Source: Pelmatolapia mariae (lineage: Eukaryota > Chordata > Actinopteri > Cichliformes > Cichlidae). Taken from it: a stretch of DNA of 64,000 nt. Below the pieces are notes generated by a model that worked only from the letters and a program-made list of their open reading frames with translations, made no database searches and was not told where the DNA came from. Made by a program: the position numbers and the translations under genes. The first letter of the stretch is position 1; each line of letters starts with the position of its first letter. The DNA lies in contig NC_086239.1 in the NCBI RefSeq assembly GCF_036321145.2, forward strand, positions 29,251,501 to 29,315,500. Direction: 5' to 3'. Positions 1-10,243 of the stretch are shown here, in pieces.

Positions 1-1742
1 GGCAACAAATAGAGTGCGAACAGGGCAGGACCCAAAATAGAGCCTTGAGGTACACCGTATTTAAAAGGGGCTGTTTTGGAGTTGTGGGGGCCCATATTGA
101 CATGAAAAGACCTTTCTGACAAATAGGACCGAAACCACTGTAGGGCAGATCCTTTTAGGCCAGCATGAAATTCTAGCCGTGATAACAGGATGTCATGGTC
201 GACCGTGTCAAAAGCTGCTGACAAGTCCAACAATAAAAGGGCAGCAGGGCTGCCAGAGTCCAGAGTTAAAAGAATATCATTAAAAATCCTTAAAAGTGCC
301 GTCTCAGTGCTATGTAGTGATTTAAAACCAGATTGAAATTTTTCAGAAATCATATTAAAATCAAGGTGGGCCTGCAACTGTAGGTAGACCACTTTCTCCA
401 AGACTTTAGATAGAAAAGGGAGCTTTGAGATAGGCCTGTAGTTGGACAGAACAGTTGGGTCCAGGTTTTGTTTTTTAAGAAGAGGCTGAACTATAGCTTG
501 TTTAAAGCATGATGGGACGCAGCCTGTAGCATATTAATTAATCTCAGGATAAAAGGCCCAACAGTATTAAAAGTGCTTTTAAGCAAGCTTGGAGGGAGAC
601 AATCAGAAGGGAAGTGTGATGATCTAAGGTTACTAACTACCGCAGTCAAGTCATTAAGGGAGACGGGATCAAACTGCTCTAAGACAGCTGAGCACACAGG
701 AAAAAGACTCGGATCTGAAGCAGCAGACGACAAGACAAGAGCCCTAATCGATAGAATCTTGTCATTAAAAAATGCTAAAAAATCATCGCACATACTTGGT
801 GAAGAAATGACTCCAGCATTATCACGTGAACTAAGAAAGCGGTTAAGGACATTAAAAAGTACCTGAGGCCTGTGACTGTTTACTGACACTAAATTTGAGA
901 CAAACTTTGTCTTTGCAGTTTTTACAGCTTCTTGGTAAGCAGAAAGACGAGTCCTTAAAATCTGTAGGGAAACGTGCAATCTGTCCTTTTTCCATCTCCT
1001 TTCGGCGCGTCTGTAGTCACGTCTGAGGGAGCTCAAACAGCTGGAGTTCAAAACTAGAAAATGAGTCGTGCTGTAATGTTTGATGGCAATGAAATCGAGC
1101 GTTGAACACGGTGGCTAAGCCTCCCCCCCTACCAGAGGGCCGAGGGAGACTGAAGAATGAGAAATTAGGAGGAACCAGTTCCGAAAAAGCTACAGCCTCA
1201 CCGGGTTGAAGCCATGTTTCTGTCAGAAACAGAAAGTCCAACTGTTGTGACTGTAGGAAGTCATTTAATACAAACGTCTTGTTTGCTAATGATCTTACAT
1301 TTAGTAAAGCCATTTGGAGAGCGTAGATCCTAACATCAGATATTCCAGCTCGGTTAAGTGTGCGAAGATTTCTGTGGTCCACACCGCATCCACGGGTCCG
1401 AGGTCGCTTAGGGAAATAGAAAGCTGAGAGCGGGGGATCAAGTGTCGTGGGAGCTCCAGGGACAACAGGCAGGATCCATCTAAAGATGCACTCTGCTGGT
1501 CCAGTAGTTCCACGAGAAGCACGGAGAAGAGCTCGGACTTTGATGAGTGTACCTGCCCGCTTTCCTCGTTTCCTTGGGCGCTTCTTCCAGGAAGTGGTGT
1601 AGGAGTGTTGGCACAGATAAACCGGAATATAGGGCTCAAAAAGTGGTGGAGGAGGCCCATAATCATCTCCTGTCTCCGTTTGTTTAAGAGCCAGGTCATA
1701 CGATGCTTTGATTTCTAAGAGTAACTGGCGATTGTACACACG
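1..1742 (-). mobile_element. L2/CR1-like LINE, 5' part, cut by window edge, internally deleted
   Basis: A minus-strand non-LTR retrotransposon runs off the left edge. From 1739 downward a frame encodes the start of an APE-type endonuclease: an LNVRSL block, then FLFLTETW and a GRGGG loop. From about 1051 downward a second frame gives the arginine-rich linker before reverse transcriptase (SLRRDYRRAERRWKKDR). The RT reading then shifts frame near 520, and the RT core motif GVPQGS lies at about 40-60. Compared with the fuller relative at 17-20.5 kb, the second half of the endonuclease (the GDFN and SDHH motifs) is missing, so roughly 600 bp were lost at about 1020-1050. The copy is dead. The family name rests on motif style. 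Confidence 0.85.
1017..1739 (-). pseudogene. LINE endonuclease N-terminal half
   Basis: This 240-codon open frame carries the first half of an APE-like endonuclease. The N of LNVRSL and the E of LTETW, which coordinate the active-site metal, are present. The frame stops right after the FELQL block, where the parallel LINE at 18.05 kb continues into the YRPPGP and GDFN motifs. The upstream arginine-rich segment matches the leader of ORF2 in the 17-kb copy. It is not a host gene. Confidence 0.75.
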
Positions 1743-1795
1743 CAGAGCGAGGGCATTTTGGGATAAAATAGAAAAGGATCCACAATAACAACTGG

Positions 1796-2104
1796 GCGGA
1801 GCATGTGCAGCAGGCAGCCGCAGTCCTGGAATCCCTGAGGCAGGTGGGGCTCATGGCCAACCCGAAGAAGTATGGGGTTGGACGGAGGGAGGTACAGTAT
1901 TTGGGGTACCGCTTGGGAGCCTGGCAGGTGCATCCACAGATTTATAATACTGCAGCCATCACATCCTGGTCGCACCCCAAGACCAAAAAACACGTGAGTC
2001 GGTTCTTGAGGCTGGCTGGTTACTACCTTTGGTTCATGCCAGGCTTTTCGGACCTGACAAGCTCCTTGACTGATCTCACAGGTAAAGGTGCTCAATATAT
2101 CTGA
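1796..2104 (+). pseudogene. Ty3/gypsy pol fragment (RT thumb to RNase H junction)
   Basis: This is a short open stretch of about 100 codons. It contains LESLRQVGL, NPKKYGVG, VQYLGYRLG, a conserved proline-lysine-threonine segment and FLRLAGYY, then an SDLTSSLTDLTGKGA block. This is the order seen at the end of the RT palm/thumb and the tether to RNase H in vertebrate gypsy elements. The catalytic YLDD core and the rest of pol are absent. The fragment abuts minus-strand LINE sequence on the left and LTR-like sequence on the right, so it is residue of a nested or rearranged element. Confidence 0.75.
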
Positions 2105-2249
2105 TCCGGTGGACAGAGCAGTTCCAGAGTGAAAAAACAAGACAACTTGAACAGTGATGAAAACTAGACTGAAACCCAAACTAACTAAGGAGAAACTAAT
2201 GAAGATAACCGTGACTAAACTGTGATAACCATGAATCAGTGATGATAAC

Positions 2250-2456
2250 TGTTAGGTCTAATTGTTGAATGTTGCCATTGTGTTTCTTAAATTTGTACAA
2301 TCTTAGTTCAAGCAGTAGGATCAAAGCCATTCCTTTGATCCTAACCACCTCTAACCACTGTGCTGGGGGAGGTTTTATTGCAGATACATCCTATCTGGAA
2401 GATCTGCTTCTTTTGATGTAAACTTCCTGCGTTTACGACCCTTTGGTCAGCAGGAG

Positions 2457-2507
<51 letters not shown>

Positions 2508-2761
2508 TCTTACCTACATACAGAAGTTCACACATATACATATAATGCCTTAGAACCATGTGGGCGTTGCTTTGCTGTGTTTTGTGTGAACTGTCTCTCA
2601 ATAAAAGGCAGCGAGTGGAGGCCGGATTTGGGGTCATTTTCGTGCTGGACACAGATGAGGCCTCCCTTGCGCAAGTAATCGATCGAACGCTGTTGCCTTG
2701 TTTTTCTTTCATGATGAATAAGTCTCTAGAATTAGCGGGGTTTGTGGGAACAGACCCAACA
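2250..2761 (+). mobile_element. Solo LTR (512 bp), relative of the provirus at 49.9-57.2 kb
   Basis: The element begins TGTTAGGTC and ends CAGACCCAACA, and is flanked on both sides by ATAAC (2245-2249 and 2762-2766). Its interior matches the 502-bp proviral LTR read on the minus strand: the TACATCCTATCTGGAAG block, the CA microsatellite, the GCGCAAGTAATCGATCGAACG block and the terminal segment before CCCAACA. It is clearly diverged from that LTR (extra bases near 2395-2450 and a different middle). No internal retroviral sequence is present, so this is the product of LTR-LTR recombination. Confidence 0.85.
2461..2506. repeat. (CA)n microsatellite inside the solo LTR
   Basis: About 23 uninterrupted CA units. 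They occupy the same place in the LTR as the GT/CA tract of the proviral LTRs at 50.19 and 56.97 kb, so the microsatellite is an ancestral part of the LTR family. Confidence 0.95.
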
Positions 2762-2766
2762 ATAAC

Positions 2767-3250
2767 TGTGAAGACAGTGGTACCTATGAGATATGGAGGG
2801 TGGAAACACAGACAACCTGACAAAGACAGAATGAAAACACACAGACACACGAGGAGGCGATCAGGGGAAGAGGAAACACATGAGGAAACTGACTAGAATG
2901 AACATAATGACGCCACATGGGAAGTGAAACTAAATACAATGAACATGGGACACCAGACCTCTTCAAAATACAACAGGAAACACAGGATGCAGACATGACA
3001 ACACAAGCTAGACAACATAAGACACGCACACATGAAACAAATGAAGGGAGAGGGAGACATAAACACAGGGGTGAAGACACAAGGGGAATCTAATAAACAA
3101 TGAACTACACAGCAACCTAAGCATGATAGAAATTAACTAGATAAGCTAAAGTTAAACTAGAACATAGAATAATAACAAAATACAAATGTATCAGCCCACT
3201 CATTATACTGAGTCTAAACCCACTTAACTCAGTTTCGACCCCCTAGGTGG
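2767..3250 (-). mobile_element. Gypsy-type LTR fragment, minus strand
   Basis: Read on the minus strand, the segment around 2800-3000 shares blocks with the plus-strand LTR-like insert at 28.2-28.85 kb, for example TTTCCTGTTTTATTTTGAAG, the CCCATGTG block and the TTGTCAGGTTGTCTG block. The solo LTR at 2250-2761 appears to lie within or beside this older LTR. The exact ends were not found. Confidence 0.45.
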
Positions 3251-4270
3251 GGTGTTAGGTTTGTTACAGCCCAGATACCACAAATGGTTCTGGTGTAGAC
3301 AGGAATCAGGGAAACTAACAGTAAACCCCTTGCCTGCAGGTTAGAATTAACCAGTAGTAAAAGAAACTACCACAGACAACTCTTTAACACAAACGGAACG
3401 TCTACTGAACATAAGGGCAGGAAAAGTAATGTACAACACACCCTTTTAACTCAAAATAATGTCACAGTAACTTAAGCAAACGCAAAATACCTTTTAAAGG
3501 GAATAAGTCTTTTGAAATTATATTAAATGACTCGAACTCAAGTTGTCCCCTCTCTGTGGTTATCTCACAAATACATCATCTGAAACATGTTATATGAATA
3601 GACTAAATATTCACACATTGGCCCCACACACACTCACATTCACAGTTGTTGCAGGTCTGTTTGCTGCTCCCGCTGGACGATGGCGAAACATCCTCTTCTC
3701 CCTGGCAAAAGCACAACCAGTCTGACTTACAGTTCAGTTGCTCAGTAGGTCGCTGTTCTTATACGTCTTAAATGGAATCCTCTCTCCGCTTTCCCTGCGG
3801 ACACAACGCTGCCTCTGCTACAGCGCCTTAGCAAGTCACTGTCCAGCTCTCCGACAGTCCATAGCGGCCACCTCTGTAGCACAGCCAAGCAGTCCGGGCT
3901 AATCTTTAGCCTCAGCGGTCATAGCTGGAAACACAGTCTCCCACGGTAGTGCAAGCATCGGGAAAAGTTACTTCACCCACACTCTGTTACGAAGCTTTCA
4001 CACTGTTACTTTCTCACACACTGTTTTTGCTAGTAAACCTCAGTAAAAACTAACTGACTCACTCTCTTGTGTTCAGCTAATCCTCGTGCATCTCTCTGTG
4101 CTGTTCTCCTCTCCTCCTCCCCCATCACAACAGATACACATGGTCCATTCTATGCTACCTTCTTGCTCTCAAGAAAGTTCGAACTCTGAACATTATTTCT
4201 ACTCCCTCCAGCGTTAGATACCATTAAATAATACTTTATGATTAACATCATAGTTTTGTTGCTCTAATTA
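3251..4270. other. Non-coding stretch, no gene seen
   Basis: No convincing coding frame. The sequence begins TGTTACAGCCC near 3262 and has a CATCACAACA near 4131, so an old LTR-like element is possible, but I found no target duplication. The rest is unclassified. Confidence 0.3.
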
Positions 4271-4271
4271 A

Positions 4272-4560
4272 TCAAATCAAATTCAAATTTTATTTGTCAC
4301 ATACACAGTCATACACAGTACGATATGCAGTGAAATGCTTAGACAACTGCTCGTGACCTAAAGAAAAAAAAAGACTGAATAGGATAGGAAATAAATATGA
4401 AAATTAAAAAGGGTAAATTTAACTAGGAAGGAATAAAATAAAATATAAAAATTAAAGTTAAAAATGAAATAACTATATACAACAACAAATTAGAATGAAG
4501 GGTGAATTTAACTGGGAAAGAATAAGATAAGATATATATAAGATATATATATATATATAT
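4272..4560 (-). mobile_element. 3' end of a minus-strand LINE, with AT-rich tail
   Basis: Read on the minus strand, this is a fish LINE 3' end: the AAGCATTTCACTGCATATCG block, then ATGACTGTGTATGTGACAAA and an AT-rich tail. Homologous AT-rich sequence (around TTAAAGTT.AAAATAAAATAACT) resumes at 8005, and the matching RT C-terminus lies at 8292-8783. I infer that one minus-strand LINE was split by the plus-strand LINE between them. A (TA)n run lies at about 4535-4570. Confidence 0.6.
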
Positions 4561-4572
4561 ATAAGATATATT

Positions 4573-7500
4573 TCACTTCCGGCGCCCCCCGTGTGCGGCA
4601 GCCTGTTACAGCAGCTCTGCTCATTCCGAGTTTCTTTCTTTCTTATCTTTTCTTCTCGTAATTTTTCTATAACTAACGTATTAGTAATTAGACTCTGCAA
4701 CCATGTTCTACCGTTTTGTGCTAGTTCTGGTCGTTTTTCTTAGTTTTTTTCTACTTTTTTCACCCGTGTGTGGGGACCCAGAGCAGGGATCCTTTGTTTA
4801 CAGTAAGGATCAGCTGTTAGCGCTGCGTCCCACAGCAGTACTGCCGGCGGACAGACCCGACATTCCCAGCGAGCTGAGGAGGAAAAGACGGGGGTGTCGT
4901 GCTGGGAAGGAGCGCCGTCGCCCGAGAAGGAGACGTTATCGACCATCTCTTCCTTCTGTAATTATTGGAAATGTACGGTCTTTGCACAATAAATTGGATG
5001 AGCTCACGTCGCTAACCTGGTCACAGAGGGAGTACCGGCAATGTAGCATCATGATGCTAACGGAGTCGTGGCTAACACCGCTAACTCCGGACACGAGTGT
5101 GACACTACCGGGATTCCAGCTGCTTCGAGCGGACAGGACAAGAGACAGCGGTAAGAGGAAAGGAGGGGGACTGGCAGTGTTTGTGAATGACAGATGGTGT
5201 AATCCTGGGCACATCACTGTAAAAGAACAACTCTGCAGCAGAGACATTGAGCTGTTAGCCGTTAGCATGCGTCCGTACTACCTGCCCCGGGAATTCTCGC
5301 ATGTTATCGCGATAACAGCGTATGTCCCCCCCTCGGCCAACGCGGATGCAGCCTGTGACACTCTCCACTCAGTGGTCAGCAGACTGCAAACACAATCTCC
5401 GAGAGCCCTCCTCATAATATCAGGGGACTTCAATCATGCCTCACTGGACTGCACACTGCCCACCTTCACCCAGTATGTGACCTGCCCAACCAGAGACAAT
5501 AAAACACTGGACTTACTGTATGCCAATGCTGAAGAGGCATACAGTTCATCACCTCTCCCTCCCCTGGGCAGATCTGATCACAACCTGGTGCACCTTGTCC
5601 CTGTGTATGAGCCCTTAGTGCGCAGGGAGCCACCAGCCACCCGCACAGTACAGAGATGGTCGCAGGAGAGCGAGGAGGCTCTTAAGGATTGTTTTGAGTC
5701 GACTGTGTGGGAGGTGATCTGTGACGACCACGGAGAGGACATCGACAGCCTTACTACATGCATTACGGACTATATTAATTTCTGTGTGGATAACACCGTA
5801 CCTACCAGGACTGTACGGTGTTTCTCCAACAACAAACCTTGGATTACCCCGGAAATTAAAGCTGTCCTCAAGCAGAAGAGGAGGGCCTTCAAATCCAAAG
5901 ACAAAGTGGAGTTGAAAAGGGTGCAGAGAGAGTTGAGGGGACTGATAAGGAATGGGAAGGATAGCTACAGGCAGAAGATGGAGAACCAGCTTCAGCAAAA
6001 TAATGTTGGTGAAGTCTGGAGAGGCCTCAGAACCATCTCAGGCCACAAACATCAGAACTCTCTGCCTGGGAGGGATGTGAGGTGGGCAAATGAACTGAAT
6101 CATTTCTTCAACAGATTTGATTCAGCAATGAGGCAGTCTCCAACATCGGCTGCAGACTCAACCACCCCCACTGCTGCTGTTCCACCTCTGACACCTCAGA
6201 CACTTCACACCTCCTCTATTCACCCTGCTCACTCCTCCCCACCCCCAACAACAGCATCCAATACACAATCAACACAAGGCTCCAGCCTGTCTCTCTCAAC
6301 CACCCAGGTTAGGAGGGAACTGAGGAGGATTAATGGCAAGAAGGCAGCGGGTCCAGATGGCATCAGCTCGAGGGTCGTCAGGTCCTGCGCGGACCAACTG
6401 TGTGGTGTGATGGAGCACCTCTTCAACCTGAGCCTGGGAAGAGTCCCACAGCTCTGGAAAACCTCCTGTGTTGTACCAGTGCCAAAGACTTCACGCCCCA
6501 AGGACCTCAACAGCTACAGGCCGGTGGCTCTGACATCCCACCTGATGAAGACCCTGGAGCGGCTGGTCCTGGCTCAGCTTCGGCGCCTTGTGAGCTCATC
6601 ACTGGACCCACTTCAGTTTGCCTACCAGCCTGGCATTGGAGCGGATGATGCCGTCATTCACCTCCTACATCGCTCCCTCGCTCACCTGGAGACCGCTGGG
6701 AGCACTGTGAGAATCATGTTCTTTGATTTCTCCAGTGCCTTCAACACTATTCTTCCCTCGGTTCTGAAGGACAAGCTGGAGAACTCTGGAGTGGACCATC
6801 ACCTCACTACCTGGATTTTGGACTACCTCACTGACCGACCACAGTATGTGAGGACTCAGGGCTGTGTGTCGGACAGGGTCGTCTGCAGTACGGGGGCCCC
6901 ACAGGGAACGGTTCTGGCTCCGTTCCTCTTCACCATCTACACTGCAGACTTCTCCCACAACTCCACCCAGTGCTTCCTGCAGAAGTTCTCTGATGACTCT
7001 GCTATAGTCGGCCTCATCACTGATGGGGACGACAAGGAGTACAGAGGACTGACTCAGGACTTTGTGGACTGGTGCCAGCTGAACTACCTCCAGATCAATG
7101 CCAGTAAAACCAAGGAGCTGGTGGTAGACTTCCGCAGGCACAAACATCCTCCACTGCAACCACTGAACATCCAAGGTATGGACATTGAGACTGTGGACAG
7201 CTACAGGTACCTTGGTGTTCATCTGAACAACAAACTGGACTGGACTCATAACTCAGACGCCCTCTACAGGAAAGGGCAGAGCAGGCTGTACCTGCTGCGG
7301 AGACTCAGGTCGTTTGGAGTGGAGGGCCCACTCCTGAAGACCTTCTATGACTCTGTGGTGGCCTCAGCCATCTTTTATGGTGTGGTCTGCTGGGGTGGCA
7401 GCATCTCTGCTGGGGACAGGAAGAGACTGAACAGGCTGATCCGAAGGGCCAGCTCTGTTCTAGGATGCCCTCTGGACCCAGTGGAGGTTGTGAGTGACAG

Positions 7501-8005
7501 GAGAATGGTGGCTAAGCTGTCATCCCTGCTGGACAACATCTCCCACCCCATGCATGAGTCTGTGACAGCACTGAGCAGCTCCTTCAGTGGGAGACTGCGG
7601 CACCCACGGTGTGGGACGGAGAGATTTCGAAGGTCTTTCCTCCCCACTGCTGTCAGACTCCACAACAAAGACTTTAACTGATCATACACACACATCCACA
7701 AATGTGCAATAACACAAATGTGCAATAATCTTTCTGGCACCGTTGTATTTTTCACTCTGTTGTATATAGCATTTGTATTCTATTTTTATCCTATTGTATA
7801 TTTTATTCTATTTTATTCTACTGTATATAGTATTCTATTTTTATTCTATTCTGTACAGTTGTGTACTGTATTTATTCTTATTTTATTTTATTCTAATTGT
7901 CCTTCATAACTTTTGCACTGTCCACTTCCTGCTGTGACAAAACAAATTTCCCACGTGTGGGACTAATAAAGGTCATCTTATCTTATCTTATCTTATCTTA
8001 TCTTA
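4573..8005 (+). mobile_element. Rex1-like LINE, near full length, open reading frame intact
   Basis: The element starts near CACTTCCGGCGCC, has a 130-base leader, one long frame (4703-7681), an AT-rich 3' UTR and a tail of TCTTA repeats ending about 8005. A short tandem-repeat tail in place of poly(A) is typical of Rex1/CR1-group LINEs. It lies in a minus-strand LINE of similar type. No separate ORF1 is visible upstream. The clade call is from motif style. Confidence 0.85.
4703..7681 (+). CDS. LINE ORF2 protein: APE endonuclease plus reverse transcriptase (992 aa)
   Basis: One uninterrupted 992-codon frame that would make a target-primed reverse transcription enzyme. Residues 1-25 form a hydrophobic, signal-like start. 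Residues about 55-80 are strongly basic. The endonuclease spans about 85-300, with VIIGNVRSL, MLTESWLT, a KGGGL loop, ISGDFNH and GRSDHNLV, so the expected N, E, D/N and D/H residues are present. A basic linker (about 375-430) and a Ser/Thr/Pro-rich stretch (about 475-530) lead to RT: KAAGPDGI, SYRPVAL, FFDFSSAF, GAPQGTVLAPFLF and FSDDSA. FSDD replaces the usual Y/FADD but keeps both aspartates. A C-terminal YLGVHLN to LLRRLRSFG region follows. The first ATG is plausible, but translation could begin later. Whether it is active cannot be judged here. Confidence 0.85.
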   Translation: MFYRFVLVLVVFLSFFLLFSPVCGDPEQGSFVYSKDQLLALRPTAVLPADRPDIPSELRRKRRGCRAGKERRRPRRRRYRPSLPSVIIGNVRSLHNKLDELTSLTWSQREYRQCSIMMLTESWLTPLTPDTSVTLPGFQLLRADRTRDSGKRKGGGLAVFVNDRWCNPGHITVKEQLCSRDIELLAVSMRPYYLPREFSHVIAITAYVPPSANADAACDTLHSVVSRLQTQSPRALLIISGDFNHASLDCTLPTFTQYVTCPTRDNKTLDLLYANAEEAYSSSPLPPLGRSDHNLVHLVPVYEPLVRREPPATRTVQRWSQESEEALKDCFESTVWEVICDDHGEDIDSLTTCITDYINFCVDNTVPTRTVRCFSNNKPWITPEIKAVLKQKRRAFKSKDKVELKRVQRELRGLIRNGKDSYRQKMENQLQQNNVGEVWRGLRTISGHKHQNSLPGRDVRWANELNHFFNRFDSAMRQSPTSAADSTTPTAAVPPLTPQTLHTSSIHPAHSSPPPTTASNTQSTQGSSLSLSTTQVRRELRRINGKKAAGPDGISSRVVRSCADQLCGVMEHLFNLSLGRVPQLWKTSCVVPVPKTSRPKDLNSYRPVALTSHLMKTLERLVLAQLRRLVSSSLDPLQFAYQPGIGADDAVIHLLHRSLAHLETAGSTVRIMFFDFSSAFNTILPSVLKDKLENSGVDHHLTTWILDYLTDRPQYVRTQGCVSDRVVCSTGAPQGTVLAPFLFTIYTADFSHNSTQCFLQKFSDDSAIVGLITDGDDKEYRGLTQDFVDWCQLNYLQINASKTKELVVDFRRHKHPPLQPLNIQGMDIETVDSYRYLGVHLNNKLDWTHNSDALYRKGQSRLYLLRRLRSFGVEGPLLKTFYDSVVASAIFYGVVCWGGSISAGDRKRLNRLIRRASSVLGCPLDPVEVVSDRRMVAKLSSLLDNISHPMHESVTALSSSFSGRLRHPRCGTERFRRSFLPTAVRLHNKDFN

Positions 8006-8800
8006 TAAATTAAAGTTGAAAATAAAATAACTGTACAACAAAATACACAATAAACAAATACACAATATAGAAATATATAAGAATGTATGAAGAAATATAA
8101 ATATATATACAATAACGGCAGCTGTACGAGTATTAAATGGAAATGAAGAAATATAATGTCCAGGGTTGTGCAATCCACATTTGTAAGTGTCTTGTGCAGT
8201 GCAAATATGCTTAAAGTGATTTAAGTGATGAAGTGAAAACAATGTCCAGAATGTCCAGTGTGTGTGTAAAAACCATATGTGTGGGTCAGTACTACGTGGT
8301 GGTGTGATTGAGAGACCGTATCGCCTGCGGGAAGAAGCTCCTCCTCAGTCTCTCTGTGTTGGTCTTCAGGGAGCGGAATCGCTTTCCTGACCTCAACAGA
8401 GAGAACAGTCCGTTGTTGGGATGGCTGAGGTCCTTCACGATCTTCCTGGCCTTGGTCCAGCACTGCCTGCTGTAGACTGAGTGCAGGTCAGGGAGCTCGG
8501 AGCGGATGGTGCGCTCCGCTGATCGCACAACCCTCTGTAGAGCTCGTCTATCCTGCATGGTGCTGTTCCCAAACCAGGTTGAGATGTTTCCCGTCAGGAT
8601 GCTCTCTATGGTGCACCAGTAAAAGTTCCTGAGCACCTTGGAGGGCAGTCGGAAGTCTCTCAAGCGTCTGAGGTGGTAGAGACGCTGTCGGGCCTTTTTC
8701 ACCACGGTGTTGATGTGACAGGACCATGACAGGTCCTGCGTGATGTGAACTCCGAGGTATTTGAAGCTGTCCACTCTCTCCACTGGGAGAGAGTGGACAT
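8006..8800 (-). mobile_element. Minus-strand LINE 3' half, interrupted partner of the 4.3-kb tail
   Basis: The element has an AT-rich 3' UTR at 8006-8280 and coding sequence for the RT C-terminus above it. It is 5'-truncated at about 8795, inside the sequence coding for VDSFKYLGVHI. The continuation of its tail is probably at 4272-4560, across the plus-strand LINE. Confidence 0.7.
8292..8783 (-). pseudogene. RT C-terminal domain of a 5'-truncated LINE
   Basis: 163 codons: VDSFKYLGVHI, KKARQRLYHLRRLR, a FYWCTIESILTG block with a tryptophan-rich continuation, and a basic tail (LRRSFFPQAIRSLN). This is the region after the RT palm in Rex1-like LINEs, parallel to residues about 830-985 of the 992-aa protein to its left but clearly diverged. 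The endonuclease and RT core are absent. It is a dead fragment. Confidence 0.8.
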
Positions 8801-8892
8801 AGACATATGCAACATAGACATATTACAGGGCAAATTACATTCGGGTTACGTTTACATCACATGAAATTAACTGTGAACACCTTACGTCACTG

Positions 8893-8995
8893 TGTCTGTG
8901 AAGGTTCTCAGTCATCCAGGTGATCGTAGTCTAAGGAGCTTGGAAAGAAAAGCGTCTGGCTACACAAAGAAACTCAAAACACTGGGTCGCACAAC
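8893..8995 (+). mobile_element. Penelope-like element terminal fragment
   Basis: The segment TCTGTGAAGGTTCTCAGTCA, followed by a CCAGG..ATCGTAGTC block, matches the left end of the Penelope-like element at 39,524. It continues with GGAAAGAAAAGCGTCTGG, also typical of these ends. Only about 100 bp is recognisable. Confidence 0.6.
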
Positions 8996-9597
8996 CCAGC
9001 ACAGTGACACCCTGCACTCCCTGTGTTTGTTTTGTTACGGGACATATGGGACCCGGAAGTTTGAGTGCCAAGTGCCGTTTGCCCCGGAAGTATTGCTGCG
9101 CTGGAGCTTGCCACATTGCTGCTCATCCGCTGCTGCCACATGTAGCTGATTACAGTCTTTAGTGACATCCCTTCCTGTCCCAGAGCTTCAGTCGATGCTG
9201 GACCACTGAGTTCTACTCAGTAGTATGGCCACGGCTTGCTTTTGTAAACATCGTTACCGAAGAGTAACCAAGTCATCACTTGTCTTTTTGGATTTGTTTT
9301 TACCAGGAGTCAGGAGCGGAGCCACAGCTGGGGATTGAAGTTTGTTGTTATCATGATACACGTCACCCACACTCGCACCAGGAGGGATTCAGGAGGAATC
9401 ACCTTGGGAGCCACAGTGCCAGAGCTTGCACATTTATTTTTCTTTCATTTTTACTGTAAATAAACACATTTTTCAAGAGTTCAGCATTTGGGTCCTCTCC
9501 TTACCTTAGACATAACAAATGATCCATGCCAATTGATCCAAGATGTACAGAATTGCACCCTGAGGGGCAAATTCTAAGCTCCGATTGAAACTCAGAC
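8996..9597. other. Non-coding, possible LTR-type 3' end
   Basis: No coding frame of note. An AATAAA at about 9460 is followed by TTTTTCAAGAGTTCAGC and then CCTTAGACATAACA near 9518, which could be the end of an LTR. No partner or target duplication was found. Confidence 0.3.
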
Positions 9598-10243
9598 TAA
9601 CTCAAACTGAGGGTACCTGGACCTGGGGTATAGAGTACGTTTGGGGAGTGTGATTGTGTGTACAGTGTCTATTTATGTCTGTTCCCACGTTGGGTGAGTG
9701 CTGAGTTTTCGCATATGTGTACATGGGGGTGGGAATGGATGTTCGTATCTGTGTGTGCCTGTTTGTCTGTGTCTGTATGTCAGGTCGAGTATTAGACGCT
9801 ACCTCTCTAGGGACATCTCAGGCCCTTCAAGGTATGGAGGCCTATCTCCCCTCACCACTCTCCCTACTGGTGGCTGATGCCCTCAGACATTGGTGCGTTG
9901 GTGGTTCTTGGTGTCCGGGGCTGGGCGCTCAGGTATGCACCGGCTCTCTCCCGGTGGCTGCTTGTCGGAGCCTGGAGCCTGTGGCTCAATCGGGCCCCTT
10001 CGGGGGGTGGGGTGCCCTCGGCCTCTGGGCCTGGGGCTCAGTCCACTCTGGCACAGCTGGCTGCCGGCGGAGCTCACGGGCATGTCACTGCAACCCCCTC
10101 TGGCCTCTGCTCCGTGGCTGCTGGGTGACCCCTCGTCTGGGGCTCTCCTCAGCTCTTTCTGGGAGGGTGGCACAGTTGCCCCTCCGTTGGTCTTCCTTGG
10201 ACTCTTGCGCACTGGGGGTCTCTGGATGTCTGGAGCCTGGATC
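9598..10243 (+). repeat. GC-rich interspersed repeat, plus orientation
   Basis: The segment matches the reverse strand of the repeat at 14.35-15.0 kb: the blocks around TAGGGACATCTCAGGCCCTT, GGTGGCTGATGCCCTCAGAC, GGTGTCCGGGGCTGGGCG and CTTTCTGGGAGGGTGGCAC. Several long frames exist on both strands, but the frames are not conserved between copies and the composition is simply GC-rich. I treat it as non-coding mobile sequence of unknown class. Confidence 0.65.

Noticed and set aside
3262..4131. Possible LTR element from TGTTACAG to CACAACA
   Set aside because: No target duplication, no second copy in the window and no promoter or poly(A) layout could be assigned.
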